A DNA stretch of 64,000 bases, from NCBI GenBank assembly GCA_963667435.1, contig OY763414.1:930001-994000 (forward strand), in the 5' to 3' direction. This DNA comes from Marispirochaeta sp963667435 (GTDB lineage: Bacteria > Spirochaetota > Spirochaetia > JC444 > Marispirochaetaceae). This document shows, in pieces, positions 50,872 through 59,703 of this stretch. Both the position numbers and the translations under genes were made by a program. The notes beneath the pieces are model-generated. The model saw nothing but the letters and a program-made list of their open reading frames with translations, searched no databases and had not been told where the DNA came from. Position 1 is the stretch's first letter, and every line of letters begins with the position of its first letter.

Positions 50872-51900
50872 ATGTACAAGGCAGATGATTCACGCTATGC
50901 AAAACTGGAGTATAAACGCTGTGGAAGAAGCGGGCTTATGCTTCCCCCCATATCCCTCGGGCTATGGCACAACTTCGGCGACGGATTCCCCCGTGAAAAC
51001 ATGCAAAGGATACTGTTTACCGCATTTGACAACGGGATTACCCATTTCGACCTGGCAAACAACTACGGACCTCCCCCAGGCAGTGCTGAGGTCAATCTTG
51101 GCCGTATTCTGAAAGAAGATCTATCAGCCTACAGGGACGAACTTATAATCTCTTCAAAAGCCGGTTATGACATGTGGCCCGGGCCCTATGGAAGCTGGGG
51201 AAGCAGGAAATATCTGATGGCCAGCCTGGATCAGAGCCTGAAGCGAATGGGTATCGACTATGTGGATATTTTTTACTCCCACCGCTACGATCCGGATACT
51301 CCTCTGGAAGAGACAATGGGCGCTCTTGCCTCCGCGGTAAAGCAGGGAAAGGCTCTTTACGCAGGAATATCTTCCTATTCGGCGGCAAAAACCATTGAAG
51401 CGAAAAATATACTGAACAGAATGGGAGTCCCCCTGCTGATTCACCAACCCTCCTATTCCATGCTCAATCGCTGGATAGAGGAGGACCTGCTAACGGTACT
51501 TGAGCAGGAAGGTATCGGATGTATTCCCTTCTCACCCCTGGCTCAGGGAATGCTGACAGATAAATATCTGAACGGGATTCCCGATGGATCCCGGGCTACA
51601 CGGGCAGCCAGCTTCCGTAAGGACTCCTTTTTAACAGAAAAGAATATCGAACACGTCAGAAAACTGAATGAAATAGCAAAGGAAAGAGGACAAACCCTGG
51701 CGCAGATGGCCATAGCCTGGGTTGCCCGGCAGCCAGCTGTTACCAGTGTTCTTATGGGAGCAAGCAGTCCGGAACAGCTTAAAGACAATCTTAAGGCTCT
51801 GGAAAGCCCGCCTTTCAGCAAAGAGGAACTTGAACAGATAGATTCATTTGCTGTGGAAGGCGGGGTTAATATCTGGTCCCGTTCCAGTGAGGCAGGCTGA
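50872..51900 (+). CDS. Aldo/keto reductase (YghZ-like)
   Basis: 342 aa. TIM-barrel AKR: catalytic Asp and Tyr in DLANNYGPPPGSAE, Lys in ISSKAGYDMWPGPYG, His in FYSHRYDPDTPLEETM. YGSWGSRKYLMASLDQSLKR matches YghZ (L-glyceraldehyde 3-phosphate reductase) and Kvbeta-like AKRs. The C-terminal SVLMGASSPEQL binds NADP. ATG 50872 has AAAAAAGGAG upstream. Confidence 0.88.
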   Translation: MYKADDSRYAKLEYKRCGRSGLMLPPISLGLWHNFGDGFPRENMQRILFTAFDNGITHFDLANNYGPPPGSAEVNLGRILKEDLSAYRDELIISSKAGYDMWPGPYGSWGSRKYLMASLDQSLKRMGIDYVDIFYSHRYDPDTPLEETMGALASAVKQGKALYAGISSYSAAKTIEAKNILNRMGVPLLIHQPSYSMLNRWIEEDLLTVLEQEGIGCIPFSPLAQGMLTDKYLNGIPDGSRATRAASFRKDSFLTEKNIEHVRKLNEIAKERGQTLAQMAIAWVARQPAVTSVLMGASSPEQLKDNLKALESPPFSKEELEQIDSFAVEGGVNIWSRSSEAG

Positions 51901-51925
51901 TACAGCCTGCCTCCCATAGGAAAAA

Positions 51926-52528
51926 TCAGAATCTGAGACCGGCCTCTTTCCAGTTAACCACGTTAAAAAATGCTTCAATGTAGTCCGGTCTTCGATTCTG
52001 GTAATTCAGATAATAGGCATGCTCCCAGACATCGAGCCCCAATACGGGAACAAGACCTTCTGAAAGTGGTGTATCCTGATTCGGGGTACTGTGAACCACT
52101 AACTTTCCGGCACTGTCTTTGGAGAGCCATGCCCACCCACTGCCGAACCTTCCCGCAGCCGCGGCGGAAAATTTCTCCTTGAATGCTGCAAAACCACCAA
52201 GATCGCGGTTTATTGCATCCATTAGAGCTCCATCCGGCTCTCCCCCGCCATCGGGAGACAATATTTTCCAGAAAAGAGAATGGTTAAAATGGCCTCCTCC
52301 GTTATTCCGGACAGCACCTCGCTGTGCTTCCGGAACAATGGAAAGATCACCAAGAAGGATCTCCAGTGGATGCGAGGCAATATCTGATGGAACAGCCTCA
52401 AGTGCCGCATTTAGTTTTGCCACGTACCCTCCATGATGCTTTCCATGGTGAATCTCCATGGTACGGCCGTCTATATGCGGTTCAAGGGCATTAAACCCAT
52501 ACGGTAAATCAGGTAATGAATAACTCAT
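51926..52528 (-). CDS. Superoxide dismutase, Fe/Mn type
   Basis: 200 aa. Metal ligands are in MEIHHGKHHGGYV, GGHFNHSLFW and LDVWEHAYYLNY (Asp and His). GSGWAWLS and YIEAFFNVVNW complete the family pattern. It removes superoxide in the cytoplasm. ATG 52528 has CAGGAGG five bases upstream; 11 extra upstream codons are not homologous. Metal preference cannot be settled. Confidence 0.93.
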   Translation of the reverse strand: MSYSLPDLPYGFNALEPHIDGRTMEIHHGKHHGGYVAKLNAALEAVPSDIASHPLEILLGDLSIVPEAQRGAVRNNGGGHFNHSLFWKILSPDGGGEPDGALMDAINRDLGGFAAFKEKFSAAAAGRFGSGWAWLSKDSAGKLVVHSTPNQDTPLSEGLVPVLGLDVWEHAYYLNYQNRRPDYIEAFFNVVNWKEAGLRF

Positions 52529-52630
52529 ATAATCCTCCTGTGGATTTTGAATTGGACACATTATTTCTAACTTATTTAATCATGTTTAATTTGACAAGTT
52601 AAAAATGAATTATTCGATGTACTATTCAAA

Positions 52631-53710
52631 TCAGGTGGACCAGACCCGTTTTACCGTCTCAATGCGCCTATTAATTATTTCGCTGTTTTTACCAATCAAC
52701 TGCAGAGCAAGCCCCGTGGAGGGAAGTTCATTGTGAACAGCCAGGAGGTCGCTGTCAGATAAATCACCCAGTATGTACAGTCGTTTGTGTTTAAGGATTC
52801 TTTTGAACCATGGCATCATTTCAGGTATACTCATGCCCACATCATCCAGATTGACTTCGATTACATCCAGATCCGGAATCTGAACAAGGTCGTCAACGGT
52901 ATACAAGGCTCCTGAATGCAGATGAATACCCGTCAAAGGAAGGGCCTGCGAAAGATCCTGCTCAAAGGGCAATACATAGCGGCGATAAAGATCAGGAGAC
53001 CAGTAGGAAAGAGCATCATCCTGAAACCAGCCGCAGCGTTTTTCCGACCAGAGGGTCTGCAGGCTGAAGGAGTATCCCCCTTCCCAGGGCTGAAGATGCT
53101 CCTGCTGAAGGTCTGCAATACGCTTCCAGCGTGCGCTGATTACTTTCAGAGCCTGTCGTAGATCTTCCGGACAGTCATATATATCAAAGATTGACTGCTC
53201 AGCCCCCCGCAGAACAGAAAGCAGATCAACCGGCCCCCGCATAAGACTCATTGCCACAGGGAAGCGTCCCCCGGAAAGACTGTTCAGCCAGTCAAGAAAA
53301 GCACGTAATACCTCAAGCCAGTCGTTACGAAGCTTTTTTTCATCAATGATATCTGTATAAGCAAAACTGCCGTGCTCCGCCTGAATATTCCCATCCTTGT
53401 TATAGATAGGGCAACCCAGAATTGCCTCTACCCAGGGAAACACCATAAGAGGGAATGCCGCCCATGGTATATCTTCGTCAATTTCCCTGTGAGCGGTGTA
53501 GAGCCTTTCGTAGTCCTCCCGAAAAATCTCAAATGAGATATCCGAAGGAGATAATAAACCGTTATCCATTTTGGAGAGGCCGGTTCTATAGTTATACCCA
53601 ACCTCGAAGTTTCCCATCCATGATGCAAGCAGAGGCCGATCACTCTCGTTTCTGTCCCAGAAATCCCTGCAGCGCTGTATATCAATATTCAGTTTATTCT
53701 TTTCCACCAT
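52631..53710 (-). CDS. Uroporphyrinogen decarboxylase-fold protein
   Basis: 359 aa (or 364 from ATG 53725). The N-terminus NIDIQRCRDFWDRNESDRPL and the core ISARWKRIADLQQEHLQPW look like URO-D superfamily, including corrinoid-linked methyltransferases. The C-terminal TGIHLHSGALYTVDDLVQIP, LDVIEVNLDD and LYILGDL fit the barrel. The haem-pathway active-site pattern is not obvious, so HemE activity is unlikely. AAAGGA before ATG 53710 supports that start. It is downstream of the TRAP genes after a hairpin and may act on their substrate or a methylated derivative. Confidence 0.65.
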   Translation of the reverse strand: MVEKNKLNIDIQRCRDFWDRNESDRPLLASWMGNFEVGYNYRTGLSKMDNGLLSPSDISFEIFREDYERLYTAHREIDEDIPWAAFPLMVFPWVEAILGCPIYNKDGNIQAEHGSFAYTDIIDEKKLRNDWLEVLRAFLDWLNSLSGGRFPVAMSLMRGPVDLLSVLRGAEQSIFDIYDCPEDLRQALKVISARWKRIADLQQEHLQPWEGGYSFSLQTLWSEKRCGWFQDDALSYWSPDLYRRYVLPFEQDLSQALPLTGIHLHSGALYTVDDLVQIPDLDVIEVNLDDVGMSIPEMMPWFKRILKHKRLYILGDLSDSDLLAVHNELPSTGLALQLIGKNSEIINRRIETVKRVWST

Positions 53711-53739
53711 TACATCCTTTATCATCGTTCGGGAAAACT

Positions 53740-53778
53740 GAACCGGATCATGTTCTCGCTTAACTATACATCCGGTTC
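53740..53778 (-). terminator. Hairpin between dctM and the URO-D-fold gene
   Basis: Perfect 9-bp arms GAACCGGAT and ATCCGGTTC with a 21-base loop. On the minus strand it is followed by AGTTTTCCC, a weak T-tract. It may act as a partial terminator or separate the two transcripts. Confidence 0.45.
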
Positions 53779-53839
53779 CACTTTTTATATTTCCTGCTTT
53801 TACTGTTACCTACATCCTGCAACACTCTAAAGAAGCGCA

Positions 53840-55120
53840 TCAGTGTATCACCAGGTTTGGAAGAAACAGAGATATCAGCGGAATATATGCTACAGCTAAA
53901 ATTACTATAAGCGATATTGCTATTAACGGAAGAATCTCAATAATAAGAGCTTTCAACGGAACCTTTCCTACCGCAGAAGCTACATACAGAATAATCCCAA
54001 CCGGAGGTGTTATCCCCCCGAAGATAAAGGTTAACACCATTATCATAGCAAAATGCACCGGATCAAGTCCGATGGATGCAGCAATGGGAGCAAAAATCGG
54101 CACCATGATTATTGCCGCAGCGGTGGTGTCCATAAAGAGACCGATAACAAGCATTACAAGAATCATGGCAAATAAAACTACATCCGGGTTGCTTGATATC
54201 CCGGTAATGATCCCTGAGACAGCAACCGGAAATCCTTCCTTGGCAAGCAGCCAGGAAAAAGAACTTGCCGAAGCGACAATAAGCATTGCCATGCCGGTGG
54301 TTCTGGCACTGTTCAGCATGGTCTTTAGAATATTGGTCAGCTGGAACTCTTTGTACACAAAAATACCGATAATCAAACCATACCCGGAAGCGACAGCCCC
54401 AGCTTCAGTGGCAGTAAAACCTCCGGACAGAATTCCCCCTATAATAATCAGGGGCATTATTAACGCAGGTATTGCATCGAGAAAACCCAACCATAATTGC
54501 TTCCAGGTAAATGGAATAGATGTACCGTCATATTTCTCCGGATTTTGTTTTGCCCGGATAAAGGCATAAACCATCTGAGCAAGGCCGGTAACAATTCCGG
54601 GGATAAAACCTGCCAGAAAGAGCTTTCCTATTGAAATACCTGTTATTGAACCATATAGAACCATTAAAATACTTGGAGGAATTATGGACCCGATAGTGGC
54701 ACTGGCTGCTGTAATTGCTGCTGAATATGGACGGTGAAAACCCGCCTTTTCCATAGAGGAAATAACCATGTTACCGATAGACGCAACATCTGCTGTAGAA
54801 GAACCGGAAATACCTGCCATCAGCATACTGGCGAATATATTTACATGAGCAAGACCTCCGGCAATAAATCCAACCAGAGACTGAGCGAATGTGATAATAC
54901 GCTTTGTAACCCCACATTCATTCATTATCTCTCCAGCAAAGATAAAGAGAGGAATTGCCATAAGGGTAAAAGAGTCTGCTCCGGCAAACATCCGCTGTGT
55001 AATAATTATCAGGTTACTGCCGGTTATGCCCAGATAAAAGAGAGTAGAAAGACCGAGGGTAAAACTGACCGGAACACCGAAGAGCAGCAAAAGAAAGAAA
55101 AAGACTATTACTATTACCAT
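53840..55120 (-). CDS. dctM: TRAP transporter large membrane subunit DctM
   Basis: 426 aa with about 12 helices. It has the DctM landmarks: FTLMAIPLFIFAGEIM, MLMAGISGSSTADVASIG, GSIIPPSILMVLYG, FMDTTAAAIIMVPIFAPIAA and FGGITPPVGIILYVASAV. Uses an ion gradient to import a carboxylate or sugar acid delivered by DctP. Starts directly after the small subunit stop. Confidence 0.93.
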   Translation of the reverse strand: MVIVIVFFFLLLLFGVPVSFTLGLSTLFYLGITGSNLIIITQRMFAGADSFTLMAIPLFIFAGEIMNECGVTKRIITFAQSLVGFIAGGLAHVNIFASMLMAGISGSSTADVASIGNMVISSMEKAGFHRPYSAAITAASATIGSIIPPSILMVLYGSITGISIGKLFLAGFIPGIVTGLAQMVYAFIRAKQNPEKYDGTSIPFTWKQLWLGFLDAIPALIMPLIIIGGILSGGFTATEAGAVASGYGLIIGIFVYKEFQLTNILKTMLNSARTTGMAMLIVASASSFSWLLAKEGFPVAVSGIITGISSNPDVVLFAMILVMLVIGLFMDTTAAAIIMVPIFAPIAASIGLDPVHFAMIMVLTFIFGGITPPVGIILYVASAVGKVPLKALIIEILPLIAISLIVILAVAYIPLISLFLPNLVIH

Positions 55121-55615
55121 TTATTGTATCCCTGCCTGTGGTTTTTCGATATGACTTGCCTGAATAAACAGCTCCAACAGCATGGATATACCGCTTAGAG
55201 GTAATACGGAGTATGGAATAGCCATGGATATAAACATGGCAGAGGACTTTGTATCTATACTTATTACCGCCATCTTGAAACCGACATAGGAGAAGACAAT
55301 AAGAAACACCGTTATACACATGCGGTCTATTACGTGAAGAATTTTCTTTGCCCTTTCCGAGAAATTTTCAATGATAAGATCCAGACCAATGTGTGAATTA
55401 TCCCGAAATGCCAGAATTGCACCTAAATATGTAATTGAAACAAAAAGATATCTGGACAACTCACCAGAAATTGCGATGGGACTGTTAAAGACAAAACGCA
55501 TAATCACATTTAGAATGACAACAAAAAACATGGAAGAAAAAAGGAAAATTATTAAACCATCAAGCAGCTTCCTGCATATATGAATTATATTCAGGACTGA
55601 TTCTTTTGTATTCAT
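55121..55615 (-). CDS. dctQ: TRAP transporter small membrane subunit DctQ
   Basis: 164 aa with four helices (LLDGLIIFLFSSMFFVVILN, ISGELSRYLFVSITYLGAIL). ELSRYLFVSITYLGA and HIGLDLIIENFS match DctQ. Pairs with DctM. A hairpin lies between dctP and this gene. Confidence 0.9.
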   Translation of the reverse strand: MNTKESVLNIIHICRKLLDGLIIFLFSSMFFVVILNVIMRFVFNSPIAISGELSRYLFVSITYLGAILAFRDNSHIGLDLIIENFSERAKKILHVIDRMCITVFLIVFSYVGFKMAVISIDTKSSAMFISMAIPYSVLPLSGISMLLELFIQASHIEKPQAGIQ

Positions 55616-55631
55616 GTATAATTCCTGAAAT

Positions 55632-55664
55632 AAAGCCCGCAGGAATATATTCCTTGCGGGCTTT
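55632..55664 (-). terminator. Intra-operon hairpin between dctP and dctQ
   Basis: AAAGCCCGCA pairs with TGCGGGCTTT around an inner GGAATATATTCC palindrome, with one bulge. On the minus strand it ends in CTTTATTTC. It could be an attenuating terminator that leaves more binding protein than permease. Confidence 0.6.
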
Positions 55665-55672
55665 TAAGATAA

Positions 55673-56686
55673 TTAGCGGGCTGAATCGATTAAACTTTTC
55701 AGAACTTTTGCGTCAGCAAGGCGCATTACATCGAAAGCACTGTAGTCAATCGCATTGCGCAGTGATGTTTTATCCATTTCAACTATTTCAAGCTCTGATT
55801 TAAGCTTCTCTCTAAAGGTGGTATCGTTCTTTTTGGTAAGTTCAAGTCCGAACATTCCAGCTTCTTTAGCGGCTTCAACAAGCTGTGCCTGCTGTTCAGG
55901 AGTAAGTTTCTGGTAGACTGAGTCGGAAATGGAAAAGGTAGTCGGAGCAGATATATGATTTGACAGGTTCATATAGTTGACGACCTCATGCATGGAAGCT
56001 GAATAAATACTTTCAGGGGTATTCTCAAGACCTCCGACAACACCTGTTTCAAGAGCGGTATATGTTTCTCCCCAGGCTACAGGTGTAGGAGCAGCTCCAA
56101 GCAGTTTAAATGTATTTACATATGTGGGAGATTCGGGAACACGGATCTTTAGCCCCTTAAGATCGCCTGCAGTTCGTACAGGTGCATTGGTGGTAAAGAT
56201 CTGGCGGAAAGCCAAACTGTAATAACCAAGTACTCTGACACCGGTTTTATTAAGTATAATTTCTGCCAGCTTTTTACCAGCCTCACCTTCCAAAGCTCGT
56301 GTCTGATGCTCGTAACTATCATACATAAAAGGCAGTACAAAAACACCTGCTTCTTCGACAAATGCAGGATAGAATTCTACTGCGATTATTGCCATATCGA
56401 GGGTTCCTGTTTTCAGGGCTTCAAGGTTCTCCCGTTCAGTACCCAATGATGCTGAAGGAAAGACCTCGACGGTTACACTCCCGCCTGTTTTTTCCTTTAC
56501 CAGCTCAGCAAATTTCAGCGAGGTCTGATGTATGGAATGTGATGCAGCCATCTGATGGGACATCTGAAGCGTAACTGTTTTTGCTTCTCCACTTTCCTTC
56601 GCACCTTCAGTCCAACCTGGAATGGCCACACTAAAAGCCAGCAGCAGGACTAAAAGTACAATTACACAATTTCGCGATCTTTTCAT
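55673..56686 (-). CDS. dctP: TRAP transporter substrate-binding protein DctP
   Basis: 337 aa. Signal peptide CVIVLLVLLLAFSVAIPGW, then a mature domain with LQMSHQMAASHSIHQTSLKF, the DctP arginine motif LKIRVPESPTYVNTFKLLGA, and WGETYTALETGVVGGLENTP. It binds a carboxylate ligand through the conserved Arg. AAGGAG seven bases before ATG 56686 fixes the start; the frame is open upstream. Confidence 0.92.
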   Translation of the reverse strand: MKRSRNCVIVLLVLLLAFSVAIPGWTEGAKESGEAKTVTLQMSHQMAASHSIHQTSLKFAELVKEKTGGSVTVEVFPSASLGTERENLEALKTGTLDMAIIAVEFYPAFVEEAGVFVLPFMYDSYEHQTRALEGEAGKKLAEIILNKTGVRVLGYYSLAFRQIFTTNAPVRTAGDLKGLKIRVPESPTYVNTFKLLGAAPTPVAWGETYTALETGVVGGLENTPESIYSASMHEVVNYMNLSNHISAPTTFSISDSVYQKLTPEQQAQLVEAAKEAGMFGLELTKKNDTTFREKLKSELEIVEMDKTSLRNAIDYSAFDVMRLADAKVLKSLIDSAR

Positions 56687-56715
56687 AAAACTCTCCTTTT
56701 GAAAATGACTTCTTC

Positions 56716-56765
56716 TTGTCATACAAGATTGCAGTAATTTTCTAATCCATTCCACGTTTTGTCAA
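56716..56765 (-). promoter_or_regulatory. dctP promoter with FadR-type operator
   Basis: On the minus strand, TTGACA (56760-56765) and GAAAAT (56737-56742) are 17 bp apart. Just downstream, TTGTCATACAA (56716-56726; with flanks CTTGT..ACAAG) fits the FadR-subfamily consensus TNGTNNNACNA exactly. A bound regulator would block the start of transcription. Confidence 0.55.
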
Positions 56766-56835
56766 ATAAAAAGAGAATTTTTCCAAAGTTAATTACTTTT
56801 CTTTTATATATTTTGCTATATTTTACCATACACCG

Positions 56836-56885
56836 AATACAAGCCAATGCTTTTTGCATTTCTTGTATTTTATCCTTAATACAAG
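56836..56885. promoter_or_regulatory. Cluster of TTGTATT half-sites in the dctP upstream region
   Basis: AATACAAG at 56836-56843, its reverse complement CTTGTATT at 56862-56869, and AATACAAG again at 56878-56885. The first pair encloses an inner inverted repeat AATGC/GCATT, forming a 34-bp near-palindrome. The half-site matches that of the operator nearer dctP. Confidence 0.5.
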
Positions 56886-57051
56886 TTAGCAGCAACTTTT
56901 CACAAACAAGACAATAGTAACGCTAAAAAAAATGAAATCTTACCTGCATCAGTTAGACTAAATCTGGTCATAGTTACGAGAAAAATACATATTATGTATG
57001 TGGTGAATGATAATTCTAAAGAAGATTCTTTGAGAAATAGAACAGTCTGGG
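56886..57051. other. Rest of the A/T-rich intergenic region between dctP and its regulator
   Basis: A/T-rich sequence with no gene and no other clear structure. The whole gap between the dctP start and the regulator stop is 365 bp. Confidence 0.5.
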
Positions 57052-57789
57052 TTACTGCAGAATTCCGTATTTATCACCGAGTTTTTCAAAATGAAGATCA
57101 TCAATTGCTTTCTGCAGATGCGATTTCATCATTTGCTTTGCGAGATCCGCATCTCGTTTTTCGAGAGCATTAAGAATCAAAGCATGATAGTACATTCCCA
57201 TTTTAAAGCCGAAGGTTTCATTGATACCTTCAAGACTGCTCGTTTTCTGGTGCATAACTTTATTGAATGAATCAATTAAAAGGATATTGCCAGTTGAAAG
57301 GATAATCTCTTCATGGAAAAGCATATCGTAATGAACAAATTCCTTGATATTTTCAATAGAATCTCTCATTTTCCCCAGAAAACGCTGAAGATTATCAAGG
57401 TTTTTATCAGTAAGCTTTTGAGCAGCTCTATAACAGGCTTCCGGCTCAATAATAACCCGGTATTCAAGCAGTGTAAGAGCATCGACTACATCTATGTGCG
57501 ATGAGGAATGAAGGCGTAATTTGTTTCGTGTAAGATCATCATCACGCAAAAAAGTACCTTTACGTTTTATGCTTTCCATTGCGCCAAGACCGATGAACTG
57601 CTGAATAGCAGCACGAACACTTGAACGGCTTACTCCCAAAATATCTTTAAGAGAGTTTTCCGAGGGAATCTTCTCTCCAACCTTCCAGTTACCATCAGCA
57701 ATGTTATCAATAAAATAGTTTATTACTTTTTCGGTAACATGGTTTCTTACCTTTTTATGTTCGGTATCAGTTTCCTCAGCATATTTCAT
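57052..57789 (-). CDS. GntR regulator, FadR subfamily (FCD domain)
   Basis: 245 aa. Winged helix VGEKIPSENSLKDILGVSRS, with SVRAAIQQFIGLGAMES. FCD domain: LLEYRVIIEPEACYRAAQKL, YDMLFHEEIILSTGN, HALILNALEKRDADLAKQMM with the metal-binding Asp/His residues. It lies upstream of the TRAP operon in the same direction and should control it in response to the transported acid. ATG 57789 has TGAGG 9 bases upstream; TTG 57804 is also in frame. Confidence 0.9.
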   Translation of the reverse strand: MKYAEETDTEHKKVRNHVTEKVINYFIDNIADGNWKVGEKIPSENSLKDILGVSRSSVRAAIQQFIGLGAMESIKRKGTFLRDDDLTRNKLRLHSSSHIDVVDALTLLEYRVIIEPEACYRAAQKLTDKNLDNLQRFLGKMRDSIENIKEFVHYDMLFHEEIILSTGNILLIDSFNKVMHQKTSSLEGINETFGFKMGMYYHALILNALEKRDADLAKQMMKSHLQKAIDDLHFEKLGDKYGILQ

Positions 57790-57917
57790 GCATGCAAACC
57801 TCAAATATCAAATTCTCATTCCAGGAAAGATGCTGCTCACACCCCGGTATATACAAGCCCTACCGTATCATACTGCAAACAGAGAGCGGCTTGTAAAAGG
57901 ACGAAACTATTCTCAAA

Positions 57918-58478
57918 TCATACAGACGACGGCTGCAAGGTAGCCTGACTTACTTTTTGTGCAGCTTCCTCATCAAGCAAATAGCCGATAATGGCTATTG
58001 CGAACTCGGCAGCAGTACCGGCTCCCCGACTGGTAATGATATTACCATCTTTTACTACCCGGTCGTTTGAGAAAGAGACATTTTTCCACTCTTTTTCAAA
58101 ACCGGGGTAACAGGTGGCAGATTTACCATCCAGAATGCCCTTTGAATACAGCACCACAGCGGGAGCAGCGCAAATGGAAGCTACAAGTTTACCGTTCTTG
58201 TAAGCATTGCGGATTATTGTATCCGCCTCTTCAGAAGCAGCGATATTGGCAGCACCGGGCATGCCACCGGGAATAACCACCGCATCAAATTCGCCGGTAA
58301 AATCCTCCACCGGGATGTCTGCTATGATAGGGATATTACGGGCTCCCCGGATTTCCCGTCCGCCAATACCCAGGGTCGTAACCTGAATACCCGCACGACG
58401 GAGAAAATCGATGGGAGTAACCGCTTCAACTTCCTCAAATCCTTCCGCAAGAAAAAGAATCGCTTTTTTGCTGCCCAT
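57918..58478 (-). CDS. DJ-1/PfpI family protein (YajL-like)
   Basis: 186 aa. Begins KKAILFLAEGFEEVEAVTPI, with the conserved Glu. The nucleophile is in ASICAAPAVVLYSKGIL, and VVIPGGMPGAANIA precedes it. Such proteins have glyoxalase, deglycase-like or redox-chaperone roles. It lies 11 bp downstream of the DAHP synthase gene. Confidence 0.87.
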   Translation of the reverse strand: MGSKKAILFLAEGFEEVEAVTPIDFLRRAGIQVTTLGIGGREIRGARNIPIIADIPVEDFTGEFDAVVIPGGMPGAANIAASEEADTIIRNAYKNGKLVASICAAPAVVLYSKGILDGKSATCYPGFEKEWKNVSFSNDRVVKDGNIITSRGAGTAAEFAIAIIGYLLDEEAAQKVSQATLQPSSV

Positions 58479-58489
58479 AGATGCACCTC

Positions 58490-59554
58490 CTAGGCTTTTA
58501 GTGCTTTATGTGCTTCGAGAATAATCTTCTCCGTTTCATCCCAGCCAATACAGGCATCAGTTATGGAGATACCGTATTTAAGTTCGGAAATATTTTCAGG
58601 AATCTTCTGACTTCCGGGAAAGAGGTTGCTCTCCAGCATAAAGCCGATAACCTCTTCAAGACCTCTGCGCCGGTAATCCGTAACCGCCCGCAGAACCCTT
58701 CCCTGTTTAAAGGGATCTTTTCCGGAATTCATATGACTGCAGTCTACCATTACTGCCGGTTTCAGTCCCCTGGCCTTGAGCAACTCCCGGGCCTCTTCCA
58801 CGTTCTCTTCATAATAGTTGGGAGCATCCCGTCCGCCCCGAAGGATAATATGGTTATTGGGATTCCCCAGTGTATGCAACACACAAGTGTTTCCTGCCCG
58901 GTCGATACCGATAAAACTCTGGGGATGCCTGGAGGCCTCCATTGCATCCAACGCAAGGGTAAGATTGCCGGATGTTCCATTTTTATACCCCACCGGCATG
59001 GACAGACCTGAAGCCATCTGCCTGTGGGTCTGGCTTTCCGTTGTTCTGGCACCAATAGCCGCCCATGAAATACAGTCGGCAATATACTGGGGAATAATGG
59101 GATCAAGAATTTCCGATCCCACGGGTACACCCATTTCAGTAATTTCCAGCAGAATTTCCCGTGCCTGCTTCAGACCTTTTTCGATCTTGTAGCTTCCATC
59201 CAGATCAGGGTCGGTAATAAGACCACGCCAGCCTAAAATCGTTCTTGGCTTTTCAAAATAGACCCGCATTAAAAGCAGCATGGTATCGGCTGTTTTTTCC
59301 TGCAGATTTTTCAACTTCTGGGCAAACTCAATTGCCGATTTCCTGTTGTGAATAGAACAGGGACCTATAATGCCGAGAAGACGCTTGTCTGTCCCCTGGA
59401 GTATGTTTTTGACTGATTCCCGGCCGTAAAACACAACTTCATTACTCGCGGCAGAAACAGGATAAAGCTCCTTAAGGGCTTCCGGGGAGATTAGAGGCTG
59501 GGCATCACGTATATGCAGATCCGATAATGGATGCATGTTCTGGGGTTCTGTCAT
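58490..59554 (-). CDS. aroF: 3-deoxy-7-phosphoheptulonate (DAHP) synthase, class I
   Basis: 354 aa. GPCSIHN (PEP-binding loop), YFEKPRTILGWRGLI, GSYKIEKGL, GARTTESQTHRQMASGLSMP and MVDCSHMNSGKDP are all present. It joins PEP and erythrose 4-phosphate in the first shikimate step. The N-terminal arm resembles the feedback-regulated E. coli AroF/G/H type; which aromatic amino acid controls it is not clear. The symbol names the family, not the isozyme. Confidence 0.93.
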   Translation of the reverse strand: MTEPQNMHPLSDLHIRDAQPLISPEALKELYPVSAASNEVVFYGRESVKNILQGTDKRLLGIIGPCSIHNRKSAIEFAQKLKNLQEKTADTMLLLMRVYFEKPRTILGWRGLITDPDLDGSYKIEKGLKQAREILLEITEMGVPVGSEILDPIIPQYIADCISWAAIGARTTESQTHRQMASGLSMPVGYKNGTSGNLTLALDAMEASRHPQSFIGIDRAGNTCVLHTLGNPNNHIILRGGRDAPNYYEENVEEARELLKARGLKPAVMVDCSHMNSGKDPFKQGRVLRAVTDYRRRGLEEVIGFMLESNLFPGSQKIPENISELKYGISITDACIGWDETEKIILEAHKALKA

Positions 59555-59703
59555 AAAAAATCCTTTCTAATTTTCCTGTAAGCAGGTAGGAAAAGTATAG
59601 CCAAGTGTAGGATGTAAGACAAGCGGTTAGCTATAGCATCAGCGGGAATCGTTTATACCCTCGAATGGATTGATCAAGATACGCCGGATAGGATACAAAA
59701 AAG

